Below are positions 43,788 to 51,796 of a stretch of 64,000 nucleotides of DNA, one piece after another. Source of the DNA: Candidatus Alistipes faecigallinarum (GTDB taxonomy: Bacteria > Bacteroidota > Bacteroidia > Bacteroidales > Rikenellaceae); the NCBI GenBank assembly GCA_019115605.1, contig DXDG01000022.1:1-64000 (forward strand). The letters are read 5' to 3'. Numbering within the stretch: the stretch's first letter is position 1; each line of letters starts with the position of its first letter. The translations under genes and the position numbers were made by a program. The notes beneath the pieces are model-generated. The model searched no databases. It had not been told where the DNA came from and saw nothing but the letters and a program-made list of their open reading frames with translations.

Positions 43788-44531
43788 TTAGATTTTGTCG
43801 TTGTTCTCTGGATGGTCTGAAGCGGATTCCACCGGTGCTTTTGCAATCTCTTCTCCGCAGGCTCCGACCGGTTCGGTGTGGCGGAGGGCGTGGCCCAACA
43901 GCCGTTCGGCTTCCGCGAAGTCTCCGGCCTCCACCAGACGGCGGATCGTCGTGGAACTGACATGTGCGCCGGCAACCTGCCGCTCTCCCACGCGGACGAC
44001 ATGCAGCCCGAGCGCTTCGAGTCCGTCGCAGTCGATGCGGTCGTGTCCGAAGCGGTGGTCATAACCGGCGACGAGGACCTCGACGCCAAGCCGCCCCAGC
44101 AGGTAGCGTTCGGCAAATTCACGGCCCGAGAGGGCGCTGAACGCCCTGTCGAAAGGTATGACGACGACATTGTCCACACCGGCCCGCTCCAGCAGGTCGA
44201 TCTTCTCGTCGAGCGAGGTCAGCAGATGCAGCCCTTCGCTGCGGCCCAGCGTGATGCGCGGATGGGGATCGAAGGTCAGAACGATGCTCTCGCCGCCGCG
44301 CGCACGGGCCTCGGCCGTCAGACGGTCGAGCAGCGCCCGGTGTCCGAGGTGTACGCCGTCGAACGACCCGATGGTCGCAACCGGATGCCGGAACTGCGGC
44401 AGTGCGTCGAATCCGCGGAAGACCCGGATCCGGCGTCCCTTGTCCGCCTCGCTGCGAAGAGACATTCCGTCCGCTCCGTTCTGCGAGGTGCATGCGGGCC
44501 GATTGCGGTCGCGTGTGGAATCGCCGTTCAT
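43788..44531 (-). CDS. ribF: RibF-like FAD synthetase lacking the riboflavin kinase domain
   Basis: The 247-residue protein has a 35-residue N-terminal extension and then the FMN adenylyltransferase domain. Key motifs are ATIGSFDGVHLGHRALLDRL (HxGH nucleotide-binding loop), VLTFDPHPR, LTSLDEKIDLLERAGVDNVVV, AGYDHRFGHDR and AHVSSTTIRRLVEAGDFAEAERLLGH. In ordinary bifunctional RibF the flavokinase domain begins right after that last helix. Here only 31 residues follow, with no GRGRxLGFPTAN-type motif and no room before the thioesterase gene. The start overlaps the rex stop by one base (TGATG). A separate kinase must exist elsewhere if FMN is made. Confidence 0.85.
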   Translation of the reverse strand: MNGDSTRDRNRPACTSQNGADGMSLRSEADKGRRIRVFRGFDALPQFRHPVATIGSFDGVHLGHRALLDRLTAEARARGGESIVLTFDPHPRITLGRSEGLHLLTSLDEKIDLLERAGVDNVVVIPFDRAFSALSGREFAERYLLGRLGVEVLVAGYDHRFGHDRIDCDGLEALGLHVVRVGERQVAGAHVSSTTIRRLVEAGDFAEAERLLGHALRHTEPVGACGEEIAKAPVESASDHPENNDKI

Positions 44532-45181
44532 CAGGTATTGCTGTTCTCCTCGTTCTCCTTGACGAAATAGGCAACCTTCTCCAGGAGGGTCGTGATGTCG
44601 TAGTTCTCGACGATGATCCCCTGCGGGAAGTTCAGGGGCGTGGAGGTGAAGTTGAGCACGCCCTTGATTCCGGCGTTGATGATCGGCAGCACGAGGCTCG
44701 GCGCCACCTTTGTGGGCGACGAGACGACGACGATCGAGATCTCCTTCTCCTCGGCCACCTCCTCGAACGAATCCATGTGGTAGCACGGAATGCCGTCGAT
44801 GGTCTTGCCGACCTTTTCGGGATCGACGTCGAAGGCGGCCGTGATCTTGAGGTTCAGCCCCTTGCCGTTGAAGTACTTGGTGATGGCCTGTCCGAGGTGT
44901 CCCATGCCCAGCACGGCGATGTTCATCGGCGACGGACTGTCGAGGATGTTGCTGATGTAGCCGATGAGCACCTGTACGTCGTAGCCCTTCTTTGTGTCGC
45001 TCGAGAAGCCGATGAGCATCAGGTCGCGGCGCACCTGTACGGCCGTGATGCCGTGAATGCCGGCCAGAACATGCGAGAAGATGTGCGTGATACCCTGTTT
45101 GTGGCACGAGAGCAGCGTGCGGCGGTATTCGCTCAACCGTTCGATGGTCTTTTCGGGAATCGTATTGGTCAGTGAAGCCAT
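44531..45181 (-). CDS. rex: Redox-sensing transcriptional repressor Rex
   Basis: The 216-residue NADH/NAD+-responsive repressor has an N-terminal winged helix (about 1-80; ERLSEYRRTLLSCHKQGITHIFSHVLA, VQVRRDL) and a Rossmann NADH-binding domain (IAVLGMGHLGQAITKY). It also has the C-terminal swap helix (ENYDITTLLEKVAYF). Rex represses fermentation and respiration genes when NADH is low. It sits in an operon between a LysM protein gene and ribF, tying redox sensing to flavin cofactor supply, at least by location. Confidence 0.95.
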   Translation of the reverse strand: MASLTNTIPEKTIERLSEYRRTLLSCHKQGITHIFSHVLAGIHGITAVQVRRDLMLIGFSSDTKKGYDVQVLIGYISNILDSPSPMNIAVLGMGHLGQAITKYFNGKGLNLKITAAFDVDPEKVGKTIDGIPCYHMDSFEEVAEEKEISIVVVSSPTKVAPSLVLPIINAGIKGVLNFTSTPLNFPQGIIVENYDITTLLEKVAYFVKENEENSNT

Positions 45182-45197
45182 GTGTGCACCTTGCTTT

Positions 45198-47024
45198 CTA
45201 TTCGATGGTTATGGTGAAATCCTTGTTGTAGTTGACCCGTGTCCAGTTGCTGTTCACGTGGTTGGGGCGTCCTTCCGGCCGGTCGAAGAGGTAGGTCGTC
45301 TGCAGCGGCGTGTAGCTGCGGTCTTCGAGTTTCTGCTCGATGTCGCCGTAAAGGGCCGGGGCAAAAAGAAGCGCCGAATCGTATCCGCGGTAGGAGTAGA
45401 GCGTCGGGATGGTTCCGAAAGCCTGGATGTAGGCGCTGTCGAACTTCGTGACGGTCTCGCTGTCGCGCTTGGCATGGTAGGTCGAGATGAAGACCACGCG
45501 GTTCTTGAAGAACATCGTGCGGTCGATGTTGTTGTAACGGTTCCAGCGTACGTTGCCCAGCACCGTGTAGCGGGGTGCCGTGCGTCCGCGGCTTGTCAGG
45601 CTCGTGTCGGCCGAAGCGAGGGCCGCCAGGATGCGGTCGACCTCGACTTCGTCATCCGAGAGAATGATGAAGACGTTGTCCTCCTTGTTTTCGAGCAGCG
45701 GCGTGAGGTCCGTCGGGCTGTTGCCTCCCGAACCCGATGTGGGCTGTGTGTTGCGGAAGAGGTAGGTCTCGTACTTGCGGCCCCGCAGCAGGTCCAGCAT
45801 CTCGCTTTCGAACTCCTTGTCGGTATTTGCCGTGCGGATCACCGTAATCCGCTTTTCGGGCGAGAGCAGATCCATAACCTTGTCGTACTTGTGGGCGGGG
45901 TCGGGTGCCAGCTGGAAGAGAACCTCGCTGTCCGTCGTTTCGATATGGGCCAGCGGCGAGACGACGGGAATCTGCCGCCGCTCGGCATGGCGCAGCACCT
46001 TCTGCAGCTCCTCTTCGTAGACGGGGCCGACGATCAGATCCGCCTCGCGGAAGTTCTTCTCGCCGACGATGCGTCCGACCTCCTCGGGACTGCGTTTCGT
46101 GTCGTAGAGTTCGCAGTGAACCGAATATCCGAGGCGTTTCACGCTGTCGAGCCCCAGCAGGAAGCCCTGGTAGAACTCGAGGTAGTTGGGATTTGCCGCC
46201 GTCCGGTTTCCCGTGGTCAGGGGCAGCAGCAGGGCGATGCGGAGCGGTTCGCTGCGGCGCAGGGCCTTGAATACGGCGTTGTCCGATTCACCGCGCGCAT
46301 CCACGGCCGTACTGTCGCGGAGCTCCTCGGTCGTGCGGGAGGCGGTTTCATCTCCCTTGCCCGGTACGCGGATCATCGCCCCGGCCTTCAGCTCGGCGGG
46401 TTTCAGGCCGTTGTTGAGCGCTCCGAGCTCCTCTTCGGTGATGCCGAAACGGCGCGAAAGCGAATAGAAGGTCTCTCCCGGATGCACGATATGGTAGGAG
46501 GTGCCCTCGTCGGCCACGCTGTTGAGCGACTGGCGGTAGGCTTCCCACTGGGCGAGGCTTCCGGCTTCATCCTCCGAGCCGATCTGCCTGCGGCGGATCA
46601 GCAGCCGCTCCCCGGGCCGCAGGTGCGTGGGGTCGATTCCCGGGTTGTCCTCGATGATCGTCTGTACCGGGATCTCGTATTTGCGCGAGATGGCGTAGAG
46701 CGTTTCACCCTTCGTAACATAGTGGAAATCAAACGTCTTGCGCAGTTTGCGGTCCGACTTGCGGCCGGCATCCGAGACCCCCGCCACGACGGGAATGCGG
46801 ATGTTCTCGTTGCTCTTCAGTCCGCCGATGATCGCCGGATTGTTCTCCAGAATGACCTTCTCGCCCACGCCGTAGAGTTTCGAGAGTCCGTAGAGGGTCT
46901 CTCCGGGCTGTACGGTGTGGATGTAGTATTTGGCGCCGTTGATATAGACGATCGTCCGGGACTTTTCGGCCGCCGAGGCGCAGAGCCCCGCGAGGAGGAA
47001 CAGTATGACGCAGAGTCGTTTCAT
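45198..47024 (-). CDS. LysM repeats fused to a type-I periplasmic-binding-protein domain
   Basis: The 608-residue secreted protein has a signal peptide (MKRLCVILFLLAGLCASA) and three LysM modules (about 33-80, 97-146 and 190-236). Each shows the HTVQPGETLYGLSK / YVTKGETLYAISRKY / HIVHPGETFYSLSRRF pattern. A Leu/Ile/Val-binding-protein-like domain (about 265-600; LRIALLLPLTTGN, YQGFLLGLDSVKRLG, DLIVGPVYEEELQKVL) follows. LysM binds peptidoglycan, and the C-terminal fold matches the activator domain of LpoA-type proteins. A wall-synthesis regulator is therefore plausible but unproven. It overlaps the exonuclease gene by 4 bases. Confidence 0.88.
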   Translation of the reverse strand: MKRLCVILFLLAGLCASAAEKSRTIVYINGAKYYIHTVQPGETLYGLSKLYGVGEKVILENNPAIIGGLKSNENIRIPVVAGVSDAGRKSDRKLRKTFDFHYVTKGETLYAISRKYEIPVQTIIEDNPGIDPTHLRPGERLLIRRRQIGSEDEAGSLAQWEAYRQSLNSVADEGTSYHIVHPGETFYSLSRRFGITEEELGALNNGLKPAELKAGAMIRVPGKGDETASRTTEELRDSTAVDARGESDNAVFKALRRSEPLRIALLLPLTTGNRTAANPNYLEFYQGFLLGLDSVKRLGYSVHCELYDTKRSPEEVGRIVGEKNFREADLIVGPVYEEELQKVLRHAERRQIPVVSPLAHIETTDSEVLFQLAPDPAHKYDKVMDLLSPEKRITVIRTANTDKEFESEMLDLLRGRKYETYLFRNTQPTSGSGGNSPTDLTPLLENKEDNVFIILSDDEVEVDRILAALASADTSLTSRGRTAPRYTVLGNVRWNRYNNIDRTMFFKNRVVFISTYHAKRDSETVTKFDSAYIQAFGTIPTLYSYRGYDSALLFAPALYGDIEQKLEDRSYTPLQTTYLFDRPEGRPNHVNSNWTRVNYNKDFTITIE

Positions 47025-47794
47025 CCCTGTTTGAGTTTGTCGCGCATGCGGATCTCGGTGATAACCTTCTTCGTGTAGAGCGGGAAATCCCCGTTCATCA
47101 TCCAGGCGTAGTAGCTCGGTTCCGTACGGAAGACCTCGGCCACGGAGCGGCCCTTGTACTTTCCGAATCCGAAGACCTCCTCGCCCTTCTCGTTGTAGAG
47201 GATGCGTCCGGCATAGTCGGCCGCTTCGGCGCGCCGGGAATATTCGGCCAGCGCATCGACATCGTTCTTCAGGTCGGGATAGCGGTCCAGCTGTGCCTTG
47301 AGCACCTCGTAGGTGGCGCGCGTGTCGGCCTCGGCCGAATGGGCGTCGTCGAGATCCTTGTCGCAGTAGAACTTGTAGGCCGCCACGAGCGTGCGCTGCT
47401 CCTTCTTGTGGAAGATGTTCTGCACGTCGATGAACTTGCGCTTCTTGAGGTCCACATCCACCCCCGCGCGGAGGAACTCCTCGACCAGCACCGGAAGGTC
47501 GAAGCGGTTGGAGTTGAAGCCTCCGAAATCGCACCCCCGGATAAACTGTTCGAGCGACTTGGCGACCTGCGCGAACGTCGGGCAATCCTTCACGTCGTCG
47601 TCCGTGATGCCGTGTACGGCGGTGGCTTCCGGCGGGATGGGCATGCACGGATTGAGCCGTCGCGTGCGGGTGATCTCCTCGCCGTCGGGCATGATCTTGA
47701 TCATCGAAATTTCGACAATCCGGTCCCGCGCCGTGTCGATTCCCGTGGTTTCGAGGTCGAAAAAGATGATGGGACGCTTCAGGTTAAGCTTCAT
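47021..47794 (-). CDS. DnaQ-like 3'-5' exonuclease with ExoX-like C-terminus
   Basis: The 257-residue DEDDh nuclease has Exo I motif FFDLETTGID (D13, E15), Exo II in GGFNSNRFDLPVL and Exo III HSAEADTRAT. After the core, residues about 200-257 hold GEEVFGFGKYKGRSVAEVF followed by YYAWMMNGDFPLYTKKVI, an ExoX-type C-terminal domain. Likely roles are DNA repair or proofreading. It lies 11 bases downstream of dnaN in the same operon, which supports a replication or repair link. Confidence 0.9.
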   Translation of the reverse strand: MKLNLKRPIIFFDLETTGIDTARDRIVEISMIKIMPDGEEITRTRRLNPCMPIPPEATAVHGITDDDVKDCPTFAQVAKSLEQFIRGCDFGGFNSNRFDLPVLVEEFLRAGVDVDLKKRKFIDVQNIFHKKEQRTLVAAYKFYCDKDLDDAHSAEADTRATYEVLKAQLDRYPDLKNDVDALAEYSRRAEAADYAGRILYNEKGEEVFGFGKYKGRSVAEVFRTEPSYYAWMMNGDFPLYTKKVITEIRMRDKLKQG

Positions 47795-47805
47795 GCGGCA
47801 GGAGC

Positions 47806-48930
47806 TTATGCGTTGATCATCATGGGCATGAGCAGCATGAGCGTCGTGCTCGTCTGCTTGTCGTCATAGACCGGCTTGAAGACGCCGGCACGCGTCGAGT
47901 CGGCCAGTTCGATCTGCACGGTCGGCGTCTCCATGTTCGAGAGGATCTCGACCAGGAAGGTCGATTTGAATCCGATCTCGATGGGCTGTCCGTCGTAGCT
48001 GCACGAGATCGTCTCGTTGGCCGATACCGAGAAGTCGATATCCTGGGCCGTGAGGTTGATGCGGTTGTCGGCGATCTCCATGCGGATGAGGTTCGTCGTG
48101 GGGTTCGAGCAGACGGCCACACGCTTGATGCCGTTCACCAGCTCGATGCGGTCCACGAGCACCTTGTTGGGGTTCCCGGCCGGAATGACGGCGTTGTAGT
48201 TCGGATAGCTGCCTTCGATGAGCCGGCAGACGAGCGTGTGGCTCTTGAGCCGGAACATGGCATTCTTCGAGTCGAACGAAACATGAATGGCATCCTCCTC
48301 CTTCAGCAGCACCGACTTGAGCAGGTTGGCCGGTTTCTTCGGCAGGATGAACGAGGCGGTAACGTCGCCCGACATCTCGGCCTCGTACTTCACCAGCTTG
48401 TGTGCGTCGGTGCCGACGAAGGTCAGCGCCGCGGGCTGCAGGTTGATGAAGATGCCGTTCATGACCGGACGCAGCTCGTCGTCGGCCGTGGCGAAGATCG
48501 TCTTGTTGATGCCGTTGACCAGCAGATCGACGTCGAGTTCGAGCTCCTTCTTCTCGGCGCTCAACTGCGGTATGGCCGGATAGCTTACGGCCGAGGCGCC
48601 CGGAATCGAGAGCGAACCGCTCTTCCAGTTGATCCGGATCTCCCAGTTCTTGTCGTTCACGTCGATCTCAAGGGGCATCTCGGGAAACTCCTTCAGCGAG
48701 TCGAGCATCAGCTTGGCCGGTGCGGCGATCGTGCCTTCGCTCTCGACGCTTTCGACGTCGATCGACCCCACGAGCGTGGTTTCGAGGTCCGAGGTGGTAA
48801 CCTTCAGCGTGTTGCCGTTGAGCTCCATGAGGAAGTAGTCCAGAATCGGGAGCGTGTTTTTATTGCTGATGACCTTGCCGGTCGTAGCCAGCAGCGAGAG
48901 AAGTGCCGAGCTTGATACGGAAAATTTCAT
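47806..48930 (-). CDS. dnaN: DNA polymerase III subunit beta (sliding clamp)
   Basis: The 374 residues form the three-domain clamp that tethers polymerase to DNA. The start MKFSVSSSALLSLLATTGKVISNKNTL, FVGTDAHKLVKYE, LVCRLIEGSYPNYNAVIP and the C-terminal MLLMPMMINA (clamp-binding groove) are family hallmarks. No dnaA or origin-like AT-rich repeat is nearby, so this is not the usual dnaA-dnaN locus. It is 31 bases after the nucleoside phosphorylase gene. Confidence 0.97.
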   Translation of the reverse strand: MKFSVSSSALLSLLATTGKVISNKNTLPILDYFLMELNGNTLKVTTSDLETTLVGSIDVESVESEGTIAAPAKLMLDSLKEFPEMPLEIDVNDKNWEIRINWKSGSLSIPGASAVSYPAIPQLSAEKKELELDVDLLVNGINKTIFATADDELRPVMNGIFINLQPAALTFVGTDAHKLVKYEAEMSGDVTASFILPKKPANLLKSVLLKEEDAIHVSFDSKNAMFRLKSHTLVCRLIEGSYPNYNAVIPAGNPNKVLVDRIELVNGIKRVAVCSNPTTNLIRMEIADNRINLTAQDIDFSVSANETISCSYDGQPIEIGFKSTFLVEILSNMETPTVQIELADSTRAGVFKPVYDDKQTSTTLMLLMPMMINA

Positions 48931-48961
48931 GGTGAAAAAGGTGTATTTGTTGTTTTTGTTT

Positions 48962-49840
48962 TTAGTCCAGCGTGGCGAGTCTGTCGAGTGCCGTGGCGAT
49001 CATCCGCCGTACGAAGGGCTTGTAGTCCGTGCAGGCATCCAGTGCAACGCGCTGGGCGATGATCGTGCAGATCGTCGCGGCGCGGTGTCCCATCAGGGCG
49101 GCAAGGCCTGCGAGCGCCGAGCTTTCCATCTCGAAGTTGGTGATGCGGCGGCCGTGGTACTCGAACGACTCGATCTTTTCGTTCAGATGCGCATCCTGCG
49201 GTTCGAGGCGCACCCAGCGGCCCTGCGGGGCGTAGAAGCCCGGTGCGGCGATGGTGATGCCCTCGCGCGTGCAATCTCGGAAGAGCTCGAAGAGCGTCGT
49301 GTCGGCGTCGATGAAGTAGGGCTTCGGAAGCAGTTCGTTCCAGCCCGTATGCTTCATGAAGGCCTGCTCGATCTCCAGGTCGCAGACCTCGTTGCGGCCC
49401 TTGTAGTAGTTGAGCAGTCCGTCGAAGCCGACCGACGTGCGCGAGAAGACCATCTCCCCGACGCGGATGTCGGGCTGGATGGCGCCCGAGGTGCCCAGCC
49501 GCATAAGCGTCAGGCGGCGTTTCTGCACCTTCTCCTGCCGCGTGGCGAAATCGACGTTGGCCAGGGCGTCGAGCTCCGTTACCGAGATGTCGATGTTGCC
49601 GATGCCGATGCCCGTCGAGAGGACCGTCATGCGTTTGCCCTTGCAGGTGCCCGTTACGGTGCGGAATTCGCGGTTCTCGACCATGCACTCCCGGTTCTCG
49701 AAGTGCTCCGCAACGAGCTCCACACGCCCGGGATCCCCCACGAGGATGACCGTGTCGGCCAGTTGCTCGGGACGCAGGTGCAGATGGAATATCGAGCCGT
49801 CGTCGTTGATAATCAATTCGGAAGCGGGAATGGTTCTCAT
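48962..49840 (-). CDS. Nucleoside phosphorylase (uridine phosphorylase-like)
   Basis: The 292-residue PNP_UDP_1 family enzyme splits nucleosides with phosphate. VILVGDPGRVELVAEHF is the phosphate loop, STGIGIGNIDI and LMRLGTSGAIQ form the ribose/phosphate site, and ITNFEMESSALAGLAALMGH is the base-binding signature. Substrate preference (uridine or purine) cannot be fixed by eye. It is the first gene of the minus-strand operon continuing to dnaN and rex, with a promoter at 49872-49902. Confidence 0.9.
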   Translation of the reverse strand: MRTIPASELIINDDGSIFHLHLRPEQLADTVILVGDPGRVELVAEHFENRECMVENREFRTVTGTCKGKRMTVLSTGIGIGNIDISVTELDALANVDFATRQEKVQKRRLTLMRLGTSGAIQPDIRVGEMVFSRTSVGFDGLLNYYKGRNEVCDLEIEQAFMKHTGWNELLPKPYFIDADTTLFELFRDCTREGITIAAPGFYAPQGRWVRLEPQDAHLNEKIESFEYHGRRITNFEMESSALAGLAALMGHRAATICTIIAQRVALDACTDYKPFVRRMIATALDRLATLD

Positions 49841-49871
49841 AATCGTCGTTTTTTGATTTTCATAATTGGCA

Positions 49872-49902
49872 TAAAAGTAATATATTTACCTCGAATATCA
49901 AA
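49872..49902 (-). promoter_or_regulatory. Promoter of the nucleoside phosphorylase-dnaN operon
   Basis: On the minus strand a -33 TTTG (49899-49902) and a near-consensus -7 TACTTTTA (49872-49879) are 19 bases apart, 31 bases upstream of the ATG. Confidence 0.55.
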
Positions 49903-49955
49903 ATTTTTTTATTTACATAGGTATCGAAATCACAACAACATAAACCCACAAGAAC

Positions 49956-51341
49956 ATGACACTCATCAAATCCATTTCGGGAATCCGCGGTACGATCGGC
50001 GGCCCTGCGGGTGAGAACCTGACGCCGCATGATGTCGTGAAGTTTACCACGGCCTACGTGCGGCTCATTTCGGACCGCGTCGTGAACCGCAGACCCGTGA
50101 TCGTCGTCGGGCGCGACGCCCGCCTCTCGGGACAGCTTGTTTCGGATCTGGTCGAGGGAACGCTGCTGGCGTCGGGAGCCGATGTCATCAATGTCGGGCT
50201 CTGCACGACGCCCGGCACGGAGATGGCCGTCATCACGAAGCATGCCGACGGCGGCATCATCATCACCGCCTCGCACAATCCGCGGCAGTGGAACGCCCTG
50301 AAGCTGCTCAACGCCGACGGCGAGTTTCTCTCGGCCGCCGAAGGGCAGCAGGTGCTGGCCCTCTCCGGGGAGGAGTCGTTCGACTACCCCGCCATCGACG
50401 GCATCGGCCGCGTCCTCTCGCGTGAAGATTACAACGACGAGCATATCCGCCGCGTGCTGGCCCTGCCGATGGTCGATGTCGAAGCCGTGCGCCGGCGCCA
50501 TTACAAGGTCGTTGTCGATGCCGTCAATTCGGTCGGCGGCGTGGTGATGCCCAAGCTGCTGCGCGAGCTGGGCTGCGAGGTCGTGGAGCTCAACTGCGAG
50601 CCTACGGGCGAGTTCGCCCACAACCCCGAGCCGCTGCCCGAGCATCTGCGCGGGATTTCCGAGGCTGTCGTACGCGAAAAGGCCGACCTGGGTGTCGTCG
50701 TCGATCCCGACGTGGACCGCCTGGCCTTCGTTTCGGAGGACGGCACGATGTTCGGCGAGGAGTACACGCTCGTGTCGGTTGCCGACTACATCCTCTCGGA
50801 GCATCCGGGCAATACGGTCTCGAACCTCTCCTCGACGCGCGCCCTGCGCGACGTTACCGAGCGCCGCGGCGGCCGCTACTACGCTTCGGCCGTCGGCGAG
50901 GTGAACGTTACCACGAAGATGAAGGAGGTCGGCGCCGTGATCGGCGGCGAGGGCAACGGCGGCGTGATCTATCCCGAGCTGCACTACGGCCGCGACGCAC
51001 TGGTCGGAACGGCCCTCTTCCTCACCTGGCTGACCCGGCGCGGCATGACCCTGACGCAGCTGCGGGCGACCTATCCGGCCTACTACGCCTCGAAGAACCG
51101 CATCGAGCTGACGCCGGAGATCGACGTTGATAAAGTGCTGCGTGAGGTGAAGGAACGTTATTCCAATGAAAAAGTGAATGATATAGATGGTGTGAAGATC
51201 GACTTTGAGAACAGCTGGGTACACCTGCGCAAGTCGAATACCGAGCCGATCATCCGCGTCTATACCGAGGCACGCTCGATGGAGGAGGCCGATGCGCTGG
51301 CACAGCGTTTCATCGCCGAGATCCGGGAGATCTGCCGCTGA
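49956..51341 (+). CDS. glmM: Phosphoglucosamine mutase
   Basis: This enzyme interconverts glucosamine-6-P and glucosamine-1-P for UDP-GlcNAc, and so for peptidoglycan and LPS. The 461-residue alpha-D-phosphohexomutase has the phosphoserine loop TASHNPRQWNALK, metal loop DPDVDRLAF, sugar-binding loop GEGNGGVIYPELHYGRD and C-terminal phosphate loop RKSNTEPIIRVY. A phosphomannomutase activity is an alternative. The next gene begins 20 bases later. Confidence 0.9.
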   Translation: MTLIKSISGIRGTIGGPAGENLTPHDVVKFTTAYVRLISDRVVNRRPVIVVGRDARLSGQLVSDLVEGTLLASGADVINVGLCTTPGTEMAVITKHADGGIIITASHNPRQWNALKLLNADGEFLSAAEGQQVLALSGEESFDYPAIDGIGRVLSREDYNDEHIRRVLALPMVDVEAVRRRHYKVVVDAVNSVGGVVMPKLLRELGCEVVELNCEPTGEFAHNPEPLPEHLRGISEAVVREKADLGVVVDPDVDRLAFVSEDGTMFGEEYTLVSVADYILSEHPGNTVSNLSSTRALRDVTERRGGRYYASAVGEVNVTTKMKEVGAVIGGEGNGGVIYPELHYGRDALVGTALFLTWLTRRGMTLTQLRATYPAYYASKNRIELTPEIDVDKVLREVKERYSNEKVNDIDGVKIDFENSWVHLRKSNTEPIIRVYTEARSMEEADALAQRFIAEIREICR

Positions 51342-51361
51342 CCGAAAAATCCGATCCTGAC

Positions 51362-51796
51362 ATGAAAAACAGAAAGGTGATGGTCTTGGCCGCTGCGGTC
51401 GTGGCGCTGGCTTCCTGCGGCGCCCACGCCTCGCGCCGCTCCTCCCGGGAGGGATCGCCCTTCCGCCCGGACGTGCATCATGCCGAAACGGTTTCCGAAT
51501 GCAGGGGCACTTACCGGGGCGTTCTTCCCGCGGCCGACTGTCCGGGGATCGAGACGACCCTGACGCTCCGCTCCGACGGCATGTACGACCTGCACATGCG
51601 TTATCTCGAACGCGACGGGCGATTCGATGCCTCGGGGGCCTATACGGTCCGGGGTGATCTGCTGACGCTCGAAAGCAGCGGCGACGGAGCCCGCTACCGG
51701 ATCGAGCCGGAGGCGCTGCGGCAGCTCGACGGCAACGGACAGCCGATCGAAGGCCCGCTGGCCGAACATTATGTCTTACACAAAACATCCGAATGA
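51362..51796 (+). CDS. NlpE-like lipoprotein (N-terminal domain type)
   Basis: The 144-residue lipoprotein (signal and lipobox VALASC at residues 15-20) has an NlpE N-terminal beta-barrel domain: CRGTYRGVLPAADCPGIETT, then SDGMYDLHMRYLE. In E. coli NlpE the corresponding loop carries a CxxC (LPCADC), used in envelope-stress signalling. Here the first cysteine is alanine. It overlaps the next gene by 4 bases (ATGA). Its role may be copper or surface sensing, as inferred from the family. Confidence 0.85.
   Translation: MKNRKVMVLAAAVVALASCGAHASRRSSREGSPFRPDVHHAETVSECRGTYRGVLPAADCPGIETTLTLRSDGMYDLHMRYLERDGRFDASGAYTVRGDLLTLESSGDGARYRIEPEALRQLDGNGQPIEGPLAEHYVLHKTSE

Noticed and set aside
47806..48930. 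dnaN as a marker of the replication origin
   Set aside because: No dnaA, DnaA-box cluster or AT-rich repeat region is seen near it. In Bacteroidetes dnaN is often separate from dnaA.
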